Positions 1 to 7,098 are shown, counted from the first letter of the stretch. The stretch is 8,175 nt of DNA from an uncultured Bacilli bacterium (GCA_947631895.1 CANRMU010000038.1:1-8175), one strand, 5' to 3'. Translations and numbers: made by a program. Notes: generated by a model from the sequence alone, not told the origin.

Positions 1-10
1 TTATATTATC

Positions 11-40
11 ACTATAGCAAACTTTAATATCTTATGTCAA
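11..40 (-). promoter_or_regulatory. Promoter reading out of the left edge
   Basis: On the minus strand a consensus -35 TTGACA (35-40) is followed 18 bases later by a -10 TATAGT (11-16). Transcription would start within the first few bases of the window and run leftwards into an unseen gene. The promoter has the same design as the one before the RhuM-Fic gene, with the same -35, the same 18-base spacer ending in GTTTG plus a pyrimidine, and the same -10. This suggests shared control of the two transcription units. Seen by eye only; the downstream gene is not visible. Confidence 0.5.
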
Positions 41-57
41 TAATAACTATAACAAAC
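11..57 (-). repeat. Two copies of GTTTGYTATAGT (third copy at 1084-1095)
   Basis: The plus-strand sequence actatagcaaac (11-22) and actataacaaac (46-57) are near-identical 12-mers 35 bases apart, and actataacaaac recurs exactly at 1084-1095. Read on the minus strand each is GTTTG, a pyrimidine, then TATAGT. Two of the three copies overlap a -10 box with a proper TTGACA -35. The 46-57 copy has only TTTACA at a short 15-base spacing, so it may be an operator half rather than a promoter. They bracket the RhuM-Fic gene. Confidence 0.5.
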
Positions 58-59
58 CT

Positions 60-1001
60 TTAATTTTGTAAAAAGTTTAATACTAAATCAATTATTATTT
101 CTTTTTCTTTAGGATTAGACTGAGCAATAAGTAATGTAATTGCAACAAGAGTATTATTATCTATAACTTGTTCATTTTCTTTATATAATATATTATAAAA
201 ATTTAAAAAATAGATAAACAACGTAGCCGCGATTCTTTTATTACCATCAATAAAAGTATGATTTTTAGTAATTAAATATAAAAAATTAGCAGCTTTTTCT
301 TCAACAGTAGGATATAAATCTTTACCATCAAAAGATTGATATATATTATTTATTATTGAAGATAATCCATTATCTCTTTCTAAAGCAAACAAGTCACTAT
401 CACTATTAAATTTTAATTTGTTAATAACATCAATACAATTTTCATAAGTAATTTTTTGATTATTTTTAGTACCATTAGGTTTAGTTACTCTCTTATGGTC
501 ATAATCATCAAGCAAATTTAAAGCATTTGAATATTCATTAATAACTTTAATTATTTCTTTAGCTTCATTATCTTTTAAATCACTATCAATTCTACCAGCA
601 ATATTAATTAGCTTAACAGTTTTTTCAAGATATTCTAATCTTTTTTGATTAACAGCATAACCTTTAATCATATAATCTTTTAATACTTTAGTTGCCCATT
701 TTCTAAAAATAACACCATTTTTAGATTTTACACGATAGCCAACACTTATAATCATATCAAGATTATAAAATTGAACTTGATAAGTTTTACCGTCTTTTGC
801 AGTATGCTCAAAAAATGAGCATACTGCATTTTCTTCAAGTTCTCCATCCTTATAAATATTTTGAATATGCCTTGAAATAGTTTTTCTATCCTTTCCAAAT
901 AGTGTAGCCATTTGCTCTTGGGTAAGCCAAACAGTTTCATCTTTCATATTTACTTCTAATTTAACATTTTGATTTTCAAATAATATAATTTCATTTTTCA
1001 T
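60..1001 (-). CDS. RhuM-family DNA-binding domain fused to a Fic/Doc domain
   Basis: A 313-residue two-domain protein. Residues 1-120 match the RhuM virulence-protein family: a WLTQEQMATLF segment (25-35) resembling a helix-turn-helix, KTISRHI (40-46), then the hallmark YNLDMIISVGYRVKS (79-93) and FRKWAT. Residues 140-300 form a Fic/Doc-type helical domain with the catalytic motif HTFIDGNKR (248-256), which fits the HxFx(D/E)GN(G/K)R pattern for transfer of AMP or phosphate to protein targets. I saw no clear (S/T)xxxE(G/N) inhibitory motif. Substrate and antitoxin are unknown; such fusions commonly sit in accessory or restriction loci. The ATG at 1001 gives the family-like N terminus MKNEIILFE but lies 11-12 bases from a strong Shine-Dalgarno. 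A TTG at 1007 is better spaced and would add two residues. The gene has its own promoter and no clear terminator. Confidence 0.9.
   Translation of the reverse strand: MKNEIILFENQNVKLEVNMKDETVWLTQEQMATLFGKDRKTISRHIQNIYKDGELEENAVCSFFEHTAKDGKTYQVQFYNLDMIISVGYRVKSKNGVIFRKWATKVLKDYMIKGYAVNQKRLEYLEKTVKLINIAGRIDSDLKDNEAKEIIKVINEYSNALNLLDDYDHKRVTKPNGTKNNQKITYENCIDVINKLKFNSDSDLFALERDNGLSSIINNIYQSFDGKDLYPTVEEKAANFLYLITKNHTFIDGNKRIAATLFIYFLNFYNILYKENEQVIDNNTLVAITLLIAQSNPKEKEIIIDLVLNFLQN
798..828. repeat. Perfect 13-bp inverted repeat inside the RhuM domain
   Basis: The arms tgcagtatgctca (798-810) and tgagcatactgca (816-828) are exact reverse complements separated by five A residues on the plus strand. 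In the mRNA this would be a 13-bp stem with a five-U loop, encoding residues from about Ala59 to Ala68 (AVCS, FF, EHTA). On the plus strand the right arm is followed by a T-rich run. A perfect stem of this length inside a reading frame is unlikely by chance and may be a protein-binding site or an mRNA structure. Confidence 0.75.
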
Positions 1002-1012
1002 TAACAATTTTT

Positions 1013-1020
1013 CCCTCCTT
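1013..1020 (-). promoter_or_regulatory. Shine-Dalgarno of the RhuM-Fic gene
   Basis: AAGGAGGG on the minus strand is the strongest ribosome-binding site in the window. It lies 5 bases from the TTG at 1007 and 11 bases from the ATG at 1001, so spacing favours TTG while codon identity and family N termini favour ATG. The alternatives differ by two residues. Confidence 0.7.
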
Positions 1021-1033
1021 GTAATTTAAATTT

Positions 1034-1076
1034 TTAGCATGCTAACTTATAAAGCATATTGTTAATTTTGCTTTAT
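1034..1076. promoter_or_regulatory. Leader dyads of the RhuM-Fic gene, possible operator
   Basis: Two dyad symmetries lie between the predicted transcription start (near 1077) and the ribosome-binding site. One is a perfect 12-base palindrome TTAGCATGCTAA (1034-1045). The other is an 8-bp inverted repeat, ataaagca (1049-1056) and tgctttat (1069-1076), with a 12-base spacer. The AGCATGCT core of the palindrome closely matches AGCATACT in the arms of the intragenic repeat at 798-828. An autoregulatory binding site is a reasonable inference, not demonstrated. Confidence 0.45.
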
Positions 1077-1083
1077 GTATATT

Positions 1084-1113
1084 ACTATAACAAACATATG
1101 TGCTATTTGTCAA
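1084..1113 (-). promoter_or_regulatory. Promoter of the RhuM-Fic gene
   Basis: A consensus -35 TTGACA (1108-1113) and a -10 TATAGT (1084-1089) are 18 bases apart on the minus strand. The expected start near 1077 gives a leader of about 75 bases that carries the dyads at 1034-1076. It lies just beyond the terminator of the preceding YtxH-family gene, so the RhuM-Fic gene appears to be an independent unit. Confidence 0.7.
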
Positions 1114-1140
1114 TATTATTTAAGCAAACATTAGAGAAGT

Positions 1141-1171
1141 TAAAAAAACAGTTGATTTCTCAACTATTTTT
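1141..1171 (-). terminator. Intrinsic terminator after the YtxH-family gene
   Basis: On the minus strand AGTTGA (1160-1165) and TCAACT (1150-1155) pair around a GAAA tetraloop. The stem extends through a U-G wobble and A-U pairs to about 12 bp and runs into a tract of seven T residues (1142-1148). The stem overlaps the TAG stop codon of the gene at 1164-1166. Confidence 0.8.
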
Positions 1172-1559
1172 CTAATTTTTCTAAAACACCTTTGGTTACT
1201 TCAACAGCTTTTTGTCTTAAACTTTCAGCTGCTTCTTCTAAAACAGGTGTTCCTTTTTTCTTAGCATAATTAGCTAAATCTTTAACACTTTTTTCAATAT
1301 CTTTAGCCTTGCTTTTAGCAATATCTAAAACTTTTTCTTTATCTAAATCTTTTAAAGCATTTTCAATTTCTTCAGTTTTAGTAACAACATATTCTTTTAC
1401 ATCATCTAAATCAGTATTTTTAGCTTTTTCTACAAGTTCATCAATTTTACTTTTTAAATCTTTTCTTGTATCACTACCTTTTTTAGGTGCAAAAAGAACT
1501 CCTAAGCCAGCTCCTACAGCAAGACCGCCAATTAATGTTCCTACTTTTTTCTTTCCCAT
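1164..1559 (-). CDS. YtxH-domain protein (general-stress type)
   Basis: A 131-residue protein with the YtxH signature: a short basic start, a glycine-rich hydrophobic stretch at about 6-24 (VGTLIGGLAVGAGLGVLFAP), then the KKGSDTRKDL segment corresponding to the family's AP-x-x-G-x-x-TR motif. The remaining hundred residues are Lys/Glu-rich and helical, probably a coiled coil. YtxH-like proteins of Bacillota are small membrane-anchored proteins linked to general stress; their biochemical role is not defined. The ATG at 1559 has an AAAGGA Shine-Dalgarno eight bases upstream. A possible promoter lies in the 80-base gap to the PAP2 gene and a strong terminator follows, so it may be monocistronic. 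The fold family is fairly certain, the function is not. Confidence 0.85.
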   Translation of the reverse strand: MGKKKVGTLIGGLAVGAGLGVLFAPKKGSDTRKDLKSKIDELVEKAKNTDLDDVKEYVVTKTEEIENALKDLDKEKVLDIAKSKAKDIEKSVKDLANYAKKKGTPVLEEAAESLRQKAVEVTKGVLEKLEK

Positions 1560-1583
1560 TATATCATTCCTTTCTTATAATAC

Positions 1584-1610
1584 ATTATACTCTATAATAT
1601 TATGTTCAAA
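1584..1610 (-). promoter_or_regulatory. Possible promoter of the YtxH-family gene
   Basis: A perfect -10 TATAAT (1584-1589) lies 24 bases before the ATG. The only -35-like element is TTTGAA (1605-1610), at a short 15-base spacing. AT-rich background makes chance matches common, so this is tentative. No convincing terminator was seen after the PAP2 gene, so read-through from the upstream operon is also possible. Confidence 0.3.
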
Positions 1611-1639
1611 CTAAAAATAATAATGCCTTTACTTAAAGT

Positions 1640-2242
1640 TTACACTAAAAAATGATTATATAAACGATATATTAAAACAAAAGTAAAACAAGAAATTAAT
1701 AAACCAGCAAGAATATCACTAAAATAATGAACACCTAAATAAATTCTGCTAAACATAATTAAAATAATTAAAAGACTAAATATAATTGTTAATAACCACT
1801 TAATAACTTTAGGTAATTTACTATGCCAAATAATTATTAATAACATTCCATAAAAAGTAATACTTCCCATCGTATGTCCACTTGGACAAGAAAAACCATT
1901 TTCTATTACTAAATGAGGAAAACTTGGTCTTGGTCTTCTAATTAAATATTTTAATCCTTCATTAATAATTTGATTAATTCCCATAGCCCCTACTAAAAAG
2001 ATACCTTTTTTCTTTAAAAATAATAAACCTAAAATTAAGAGGCCAACTAAACAAATAGGACTTGCAAAAAAGCTTACTAATTTCATAAACAAAGTCATGC
2101 CATCACTTAAAAAAGTTTGACTAAAGTTATACACATAGTTATCAACATTTACTAATACATTGTTTTTAATTAAAATTACTAAAATTATAAATAAGAAAAG
2201 AAAAAGAAAGTAATAATACTTTTTAAAATATTCTTTTATCAT
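1640..2242 (-). CDS. PAP2-superfamily membrane phosphatase
   Basis: A 200-residue integral membrane protein with the full phosphatidic-acid-phosphatase type 2 triad of motifs: K-x6-RP (Lys98 to Arg105-Pro106), PSGH (120-123) and SR-x5-H-x3-D (Ser165-Arg166, His172, Asp176). About five or six hydrophobic segments surround them, beginning at 9-25. Members dephosphorylate lipid phosphates outside the membrane: undecaprenyl diphosphate, phosphatidylglycerol phosphate or phosphatidate. Sequence alone does not separate the BcrC-like from the PgpB-like role; recycling of the undecaprenyl carrier is the likelier guess for a 200-residue Bacillota protein. Its start is 18 bases after the asnB stop, with an AAGAGGTG Shine-Dalgarno in that gap, so it is almost certainly co-transcribed with asnB. 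Confidence 0.9.
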   Translation of the reverse strand: MIKEYFKKYYYFLFLFLFIILVILIKNNVLVNVDNYVYNFSQTFLSDGMTLFMKLVSFFASPICLVGLLILGLLFLKKKGIFLVGAMGINQIINEGLKYLIRRPRPSFPHLVIENGFSCPSGHTMGSITFYGMLLIIIWHSKLPKVIKWLLTIIFSLLIILIMFSRIYLGVHYFSDILAGLLISCFTFVLIYRLYNHFLV

Positions 2243-2260
2243 ATTTCACCTCTTAAAATA

Positions 2261-4081
2261 TTATACTTTTAAATCTTCAAAAAATACTTGATACCATTTT
2301 ATAAAACAATAAACATTCCATATTTTACGATAATTATCTCTTTTATTATTTTTATGATTTTCTAACATATTAAGTAAAATTTCAGTATTAAAATATTTAT
2401 TAGCTACATCACTATTAAAGGCTTCTTTAATATTTTTATAAACATCATCTTCTCTCATCCAATCTCTAATTGGTACCGGAAAACCTAATTTTTTCTTTTT
2501 ATAAGATTCATTTGGAATAACACTTTTAGCTGCATCTCTTAAAGCAACTTTCGTATTTTCTTTAGTTACTTTATATTCATTAGGTAGTTTACTAGCGCAT
2601 TTAAATACTTCAATATCAGTAAAAGGTACTCTTCCTTCTAAACTATTAGCCATGGTCATTCGATCTGCTTTTTGTAAGATATCTTTCATTAACCAAAAGT
2701 GAATATCAATAGCTTGCATTTTAACTAGGCGATTACAATGTTTAAATTCTTCAAATACTGGTTTCGTTATTTCTTGATTAGTAATAGTTACGGGAATTTT
2801 AAGAAGATTTTCTACTTCTTTTTCGGTCCATATCTTATTAACTCCAATATAATTATCTTCTAATTTTAAACCCCGTCTTACAAAGAAATTAATTCCTCTT
2901 ACTGGTGGAAGTAAAGAACAAATCTTACTAATTAAATGACGAATCGGATAAGGAATTTTATTATACCAAACCATATCAACTTCTTCACGGTAAGAATTAT
3001 ATCCCCCAAAAAATTCATCAGCACCTTCACCACTTAATACAACTTTAACATCTTTACTTGCTAAATTAGCAACAAAGTATAATGAGACAATGGCTGGATC
3101 ACTAGCTGGTTCATCCATATGATATAAAATCTTAGGTACAATTTTCATATATTCTTCTTTACCAATTTTTTTACTAATGTTTTTAATATCTAATAAGTCA
3201 GTTAAATTTTTAGCATAACTTATTTCATCATATCTTGGTATATCATAACCAACAGTATATGTTTTATCAGGTTTAGCAAGGGTTACTAAATAAGATGAAT
3301 CAATACCACTTGATAAGAATGAGCCTACCTCAACATCACTAACCATATGATATTTAACACTATCTTCCATGGTATTTCTAATTTCAACTAAAGTTTTATC
3401 ATATTCTTTTTTCTCAATTGGAAAAGATAGAGAATAATATTTATTAATTTCAAGATTATGATCTTTATAAGTTAAAGTACATCCTGCATCTAAACGATGA
3501 ACCCCTTTAAAAAATGTTTCATTAGTAGGAGTAAAACTAAAAGACATATAAGAAGATAAGATACTTTCATTAAATTCTTTTTTAAAATTAGGATGGTCTA
3601 AAAAAGCTTTAATTTCGGACGCAAACATAAACACTCCATCATTTTCATAATAATAAAATGGTTTTATGCCAAAAGGATCACGTGCACAAAATAAAGATTT
3701 ATTTTTTTTATCCCAAATAGCAAAGGCAAACATCCCTCTTAAATGATTAGGAAGTTCACTACCCCATTTTTGATAACCAGCAAGTAGTACTTCGGTATCA
3801 CTGTTATTTTGAAAATCATAATCATCTAATTCTTTTTTTAAATCTTGATAGTTATAGATTTCGCCATTAAATACAACTACTAAATTATTATCAGTACTAT
3901 ACATTGGTTGACTACCATTTGATAAGTCAATTATAGATAGTCTTCGATGACCTAGGGCAACATCTTTATCTGTATAATATCCTTCGCCATCAGGTCCCCT
4001 ATGAACAATCCTATCACACATCTTTTTTAATACTTCATCTTTATTTTTAACTTTACCTACAAATCCTGCAATCCCACACAT
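2261..4081 (-). CDS. asnB: Asparagine synthetase, glutamine-hydrolysing
   Basis: A 606-residue AsnB that makes asparagine from aspartate, ATP and glutamine nitrogen in the cytoplasm. The N-terminal class II glutaminase domain has the catalytic Cys2, exposed by removal of Met1, which fixes the start. RGPDGEG (28-34), GHRRLSI (44-50), NGE (72-74) and SDTE (94-97) follow. The C-terminal synthetase domain has the pyrophosphate loop SSGIDSS (257-263) and SGEGADEFFGGY (350-361). Ser258 replaces the first Gly of the textbook SGG loop; I do not regard this as inactivating. Length is normal for Bacillota AsnB. Related enzymes can amidate cell-wall precursors, so asparagine supply is the default reading rather than proof. 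The Shine-Dalgarno is weak (GGTG), and a promoter sits just upstream at the end of tex. Confidence 0.95.
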   Translation of the reverse strand: MCGIAGFVGKVKNKDEVLKKMCDRIVHRGPDGEGYYTDKDVALGHRRLSIIDLSNGSQPMYSTDNNLVVVFNGEIYNYQDLKKELDDYDFQNNSDTEVLLAGYQKWGSELPNHLRGMFAFAIWDKKNKSLFCARDPFGIKPFYYYENDGVFMFASEIKAFLDHPNFKKEFNESILSSYMSFSFTPTNETFFKGVHRLDAGCTLTYKDHNLEINKYYSLSFPIEKKEYDKTLVEIRNTMEDSVKYHMVSDVEVGSFLSSGIDSSYLVTLAKPDKTYTVGYDIPRYDEISYAKNLTDLLDIKNISKKIGKEEYMKIVPKILYHMDEPASDPAIVSLYFVANLASKDVKVVLSGEGADEFFGGYNSYREEVDMVWYNKIPYPIRHLISKICSLLPPVRGINFFVRRGLKLEDNYIGVNKIWTEKEVENLLKIPVTITNQEITKPVFEEFKHCNRLVKMQAIDIHFWLMKDILQKADRMTMANSLEGRVPFTDIEVFKCASKLPNEYKVTKENTKVALRDAAKSVIPNESYKKKKLGFPVPIRDWMREDDVYKNIKEAFNSDVANKYFNTEILLNMLENHKNNKRDNYRKIWNVYCFIKWYQVFFEDLKV

Positions 4082-4104
4082 AAATACACCATCTTTCTTC
4101 TTAA

Positions 4105-4133
4105 ATTATACCTTATTCTTTAATTAATGACAA
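4105..4133 (-). promoter_or_regulatory. Internal promoter for asnB and the PAP2 gene
   Basis: A perfect -10 TATAAT (4105-4110) and a five-of-six -35 TTGTCA (4128-4133) are separated by an ideal 17 bases. The -35 lies in the last codons of tex and the -10 lies just past its stop codon. The predicted start near 4098 gives a leader of about 17 bases to the asnB ATG. asnB and the phosphatase could therefore be expressed independently of lgt and tex. Confidence 0.55.
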
Positions 4134-6233
4134 ACTAACTTTTTCTTTTTCTTTATCGATACTATCAACATAAACATTTACAATATCGCCTACTTTAACA
4201 ACATCCATTGGATTTTTAACAAATTCTTTACTCATTTTAGAAATATGAACTAAACCATCATTATGTAAGCCAATATCAATGAATGCTCCAAAACTTAAAA
4301 CATTCCGAACTGTTCCTTGTAATTCCATCCCAACTTTTAAATCATCAATAGTTAGAATATCACTTTTTAAAATTACATCATCTAGAGAATCACGATAATC
4401 GATACCTGGAGTTTTAAGTTCTTCAATAATATCATTAATAGTATAAACATCACTTTCTAAAATATTAGCAAGATGCTCGACATCAACATTTTCTAAGCTT
4501 TTTTTAGCCTCTTCCGTCCCAATTTTATTAACATCAAAATTTAATTCTTTCATTATTTTATTAGTAAGTTCATAACTTTCAGGATGAATTCTTGTTTTAT
4601 CTAAAGGATTTTCCCCATCATTTATTCTTAAAAAGCCAATTGCTTGTTCATATATTTTAGGGGTAAAACCACTTAATTTTAGTAATTCACTTCGATTTGT
4701 AAATGGTTTGTTTTTCCGAAATTCTAATAAACTATTAATACATTTTTTAGTAAGTCCCGAAATATAACTTAGAATACTAGAACTTGCTGTATTAACATTT
4801 ACCCCAACTTCATTAACAATTTTACTAACAGTAAATGAAAGAGCATTTTTTAATTCTTTTTGGTTAACATCATGTTGATATTCTCCAACCCCAATACTTT
4901 GTGGATCAATTTTAACAAGTTCACTTAATGGGTCTTGAATTCTTCTTCCTATTGAAATTGCACTACGCTTTTCAACAGTTAAATCTGGAAATTCACTGAT
5001 AGCCAAAGGACTTGCTGAATAAACAGATGCTCCAGCTTCACTAACTAAATTATATAAAACATTACTTCCTTTAATAGTTTTTGCAACAAAAGCTTCACTT
5101 TCTCTTGAAGCCGTCCCATTTCCAATCGCAATAATATCAACATGATATTTATTAATTAAAGATTTTAAAACATCAGCACTTTTTTCTACTTCATTTTTCG
5201 GTTCATGAGGATAAATAGTCGCAATTTCTAGAACATCGCCAAACGGATTTAAAACCGCTAATTTACAACCAGTACGAAAAGCTGGATCAAAACCTAATAC
5301 AACTTTATTTTTAATTGGTTTAGTAAGTAATAAATGTTCTAAATTATCTTGGAAAGTAACAATCGCTTTTTCGCCTGCTTCTTCGGTTAAATTAGTTCTT
5401 ATTTCTCTTTCAACACTAGGATATATTAATCTTTTTAGAGCATCTGCTATCGCATCTTTTACTTCATTTACTACAAAAGAATTAGGATTTTTAATAATCT
5501 TACTTTCTAAATAATTCATTATTTTTTCTTTATCATAATCTAGATTAACACTTAATATTCCTTCATCTTCACCACGATTCATAGCTAAAACGCGATAATG
5601 CTTAGCATAACGAATAGGCTCTTGTAAATCATAATACATTTCATAAGTCTTTTTCTCATCAACAGCATTTTTCTTTTTCTTACTGCAAATACTTCCATGA
5701 TACATAATTTCATTTTTAATATATTTACGGTAATAGGCATTATCACTAATCCATTCACTAATAATATATTTAGCTCCTGTTATCGCATCTTCTAAAGGCA
5801 TATCAAAACCTTTTGTTAATGATGTTATATCCCCATTAATAGGAAAACTCATTATCATTTTAGCAAGTGGTTCTAAACCTAATTTAATAGCTTCACTAGC
5901 TTTCGTCTTTTTCTTTTCTTTAAAAGGCCGATACAAATCTTCTACTTCACTTAATTTTAAACAAGCATTAATATTATTTCTTAATTCATCAGTCATTAAA
6001 TCTTTTTCTTCAATTAATCTAATAACATCTTCTTTTCTTTTACTTAAATTTTCTAAATATTCATATTCTTTTTCAATAACTCTTATTTGTTCTTCATCTA
6101 AAGATCCTGTTACTTCTTTTCGATAACGGGCAATAAAAGGAATCGTAGCTCCTTCACTTAATAATTTTAAAACCGCCTCTACTTGACTAGTTTTAATATT
6201 TAATTTTTTAGCAAGTACTTCTTTATTATTCAT
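4113..6233 (-). CDS. tex: Tex-family S1 RNA-binding protein
   Basis: A 706-residue Tex homologue, near the usual 710-780 residues. The helical Tex N-terminal region spans about 1-190, with the family stretch ATIPFIARYRKEVTGSLDE (29-47) and LYRPFKEKKKTKA (100-112). The RNase-H-like YqgF domain begins at about 311, with GFDPAFRTGCK (314-324). Tandem helix-hairpin-helix segments occupy about 478-540, and a C-terminal S1 domain about 632-703 (GTVRNVLSFGAFIDIG, then GLVHISKMS). Tex proteins bind nucleic acid in the cytoplasm and are linked to transcription, RNA turnover and ribosome-related processes; no single reaction is settled. The start lies three bases after the lgt stop, and its AAAGGAG Shine-Dalgarno (6242-6248) is embedded in the last codons of lgt, indicating translational coupling. 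Confidence 0.95.
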   Translation of the reverse strand: MNNKEVLAKKLNIKTSQVEAVLKLLSEGATIPFIARYRKEVTGSLDEEQIRVIEKEYEYLENLSKRKEDVIRLIEEKDLMTDELRNNINACLKLSEVEDLYRPFKEKKKTKASEAIKLGLEPLAKMIMSFPINGDITSLTKGFDMPLEDAITGAKYIISEWISDNAYYRKYIKNEIMYHGSICSKKKKNAVDEKKTYEMYYDLQEPIRYAKHYRVLAMNRGEDEGILSVNLDYDKEKIMNYLESKIIKNPNSFVVNEVKDAIADALKRLIYPSVEREIRTNLTEEAGEKAIVTFQDNLEHLLLTKPIKNKVVLGFDPAFRTGCKLAVLNPFGDVLEIATIYPHEPKNEVEKSADVLKSLINKYHVDIIAIGNGTASRESEAFVAKTIKGSNVLYNLVSEAGASVYSASPLAISEFPDLTVEKRSAISIGRRIQDPLSELVKIDPQSIGVGEYQHDVNQKELKNALSFTVSKIVNEVGVNVNTASSSILSYISGLTKKCINSLLEFRKNKPFTNRSELLKLSGFTPKIYEQAIGFLRINDGENPLDKTRIHPESYELTNKIMKELNFDVNKIGTEEAKKSLENVDVEHLANILESDVYTINDIIEELKTPGIDYRDSLDDVILKSDILTIDDLKVGMELQGTVRNVLSFGAFIDIGLHNDGLVHISKMSKEFVKNPMDVVKVGDIVNVYVDSIDKEKEKVSLSLIKE

Positions 6234-6236
6234 TTT

Positions 6237-7037
6237 CTAAACTCCTTTACTTTCATAATACAAATCTTCATATTTACTTTTACGGCTAATAATGATAAAT
6301 CCAACTATACTTATAATAACTAATATGACACTTATTATCTGAGCCATTTTAAAGCCTCCAAGCATTAAGGAATCAGTTCTAAATGCTTCGATAAAAAAAC
6401 GTCCAATACTATACCACATTAAATAAAAACAAGTTTGCATGCCTATTTTTAAATGTTTAAATCTTCTCATTATAAACACAATAATAAATCCTAACAAACA
6501 CCATAATGATTCATATAAGAATGTTGGATGATAATATACACCATTAATATTCATTCCTTCAATAATGAAATTAGGAATGTGTAAACTTTCTAAAACCATT
6601 CTTGATACCATTCCCCCATGAGCTTCCATATTAAAGAAATTACCCCATCTTCCAATAGCTTGCCCAATTAAAACAGATGGAACAGCCATATCTAATATTT
6701 TAACAAAATTAACATCAAATTTCTTACAATACAAATATATTGAGAGGACTCCAAATATTAATCCACCATGTATTGCCAGTCCTCCTTGCCATACTTCTAA
6801 AATTGATATGGGATTACTTGCATACATATTCCAATTAAACGCAACATAATAAATTCGGGCTCCAATAAAACCAATAATAATCGCCCAAAAAGCCATATTA
6901 AATATAAAATCTTTAGGATATTTAAATTTTCTACTTTCTTTAATTAATAGTAATATTCCTAAAAAAACTCCAACTAATAATAAAAAAGAATACCACTTTA
7001 TTTGCACGATACCTAAATCAAATAACACTCTGTCCAT
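6237..7037 (-). CDS. lgt: Prolipoprotein diacylglyceryl transferase
   Basis: A 266-residue multi-pass membrane enzyme that moves diacylglycerol from phosphatidylglycerol onto the lipobox cysteine of prolipoproteins, the first step of lipoprotein maturation. The Lgt signature GRWGNFFNMEAHG occupies 129-141, with Arg130 aligning with the essential arginine of the family. An upstream GGLAIHGG (85-92) supplies the conserved histidine (His90). The conserved late segment GRFFIEAFRTDS is also present. About seven hydrophobic helices can be discerned and length is normal. The ATG at 7037 has a strong GGAGG Shine-Dalgarno five bases upstream and a promoter at 7057-7086. It is the first gene of the lgt-tex-asnB-PAP2 run. 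Its presence implies that the organism makes lipoproteins. Confidence 0.96.
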   Translation of the reverse strand: MDRVLFDLGIVQIKWYSFLLLVGVFLGILLLIKESRKFKYPKDFIFNMAFWAIIIGFIGARIYYVAFNWNMYASNPISILEVWQGGLAIHGGLIFGVLSIYLYCKKFDVNFVKILDMAVPSVLIGQAIGRWGNFFNMEAHGGMVSRMVLESLHIPNFIIEGMNINGVYYHPTFLYESLWCLLGFIIVFIMRRFKHLKIGMQTCFYLMWYSIGRFFIEAFRTDSLMLGGFKMAQIISVILVIISIVGFIIISRKSKYEDLYYESKGV

Positions 7038-7056
7038 ACTAACCTCCAGTATTAAA

Positions 7057-7086
7057 ATTATAGCACAAAAAAAGTAGAACTATCAA
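7057..7086 (-). promoter_or_regulatory. Promoter of the lgt operon
   Basis: A perfect -10 TATAAT (7057-7062) is preceded by TGC, forming an extended -10. A TTGATA -35 (7081-7086) lies 18 bases upstream. Expected transcription start is near 7050, giving a leader of about a dozen bases containing the GGAGG site. The -35 falls inside the loop of the preceding gene's terminator hairpin, so the two signals share DNA. Confidence 0.75.
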
Positions 7087-7098
7087 TATTATCTACTT
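7066..7098 (-). terminator. Probable terminator of the 175-residue gene
   Basis: On the minus strand AAGTAGA (7092-7098) pairs with TCTACTT (7072-7078) around a 13-base loop and runs into a seven-T tract (7067-7073). The TAA stop codon (7089-7091) is in the loop, next to the stem. The large loop weakens the hairpin, but the position and T tract support termination. Confidence 0.55.

Noticed and set aside
752..940. Minus-strand 62-codon frame within the RhuM-Fic gene
   Set aside because: Out-of-frame shadow with no Shine-Dalgarno logic and no recognisable motif.
1309..1614. Plus-strand open frame of 101 codons, Ser/Phe-rich
   Set aside because: It is the complement of the Lys/Glu-rich YtxH-family coding sequence.
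1625..1645. CTTTA/TAAAG repeat after the PAP2 gene as a terminator
   Set aside because: The loop would be only two bases and no adjacent T tract makes a convincing terminator.
2260..2265. TATAAT before the PAP2 gene as a separate promoter
   Set aside because: No -35-like hexamer at 16-18 bases upstream; the box comes from the end of asnB in AT-rich sequence.
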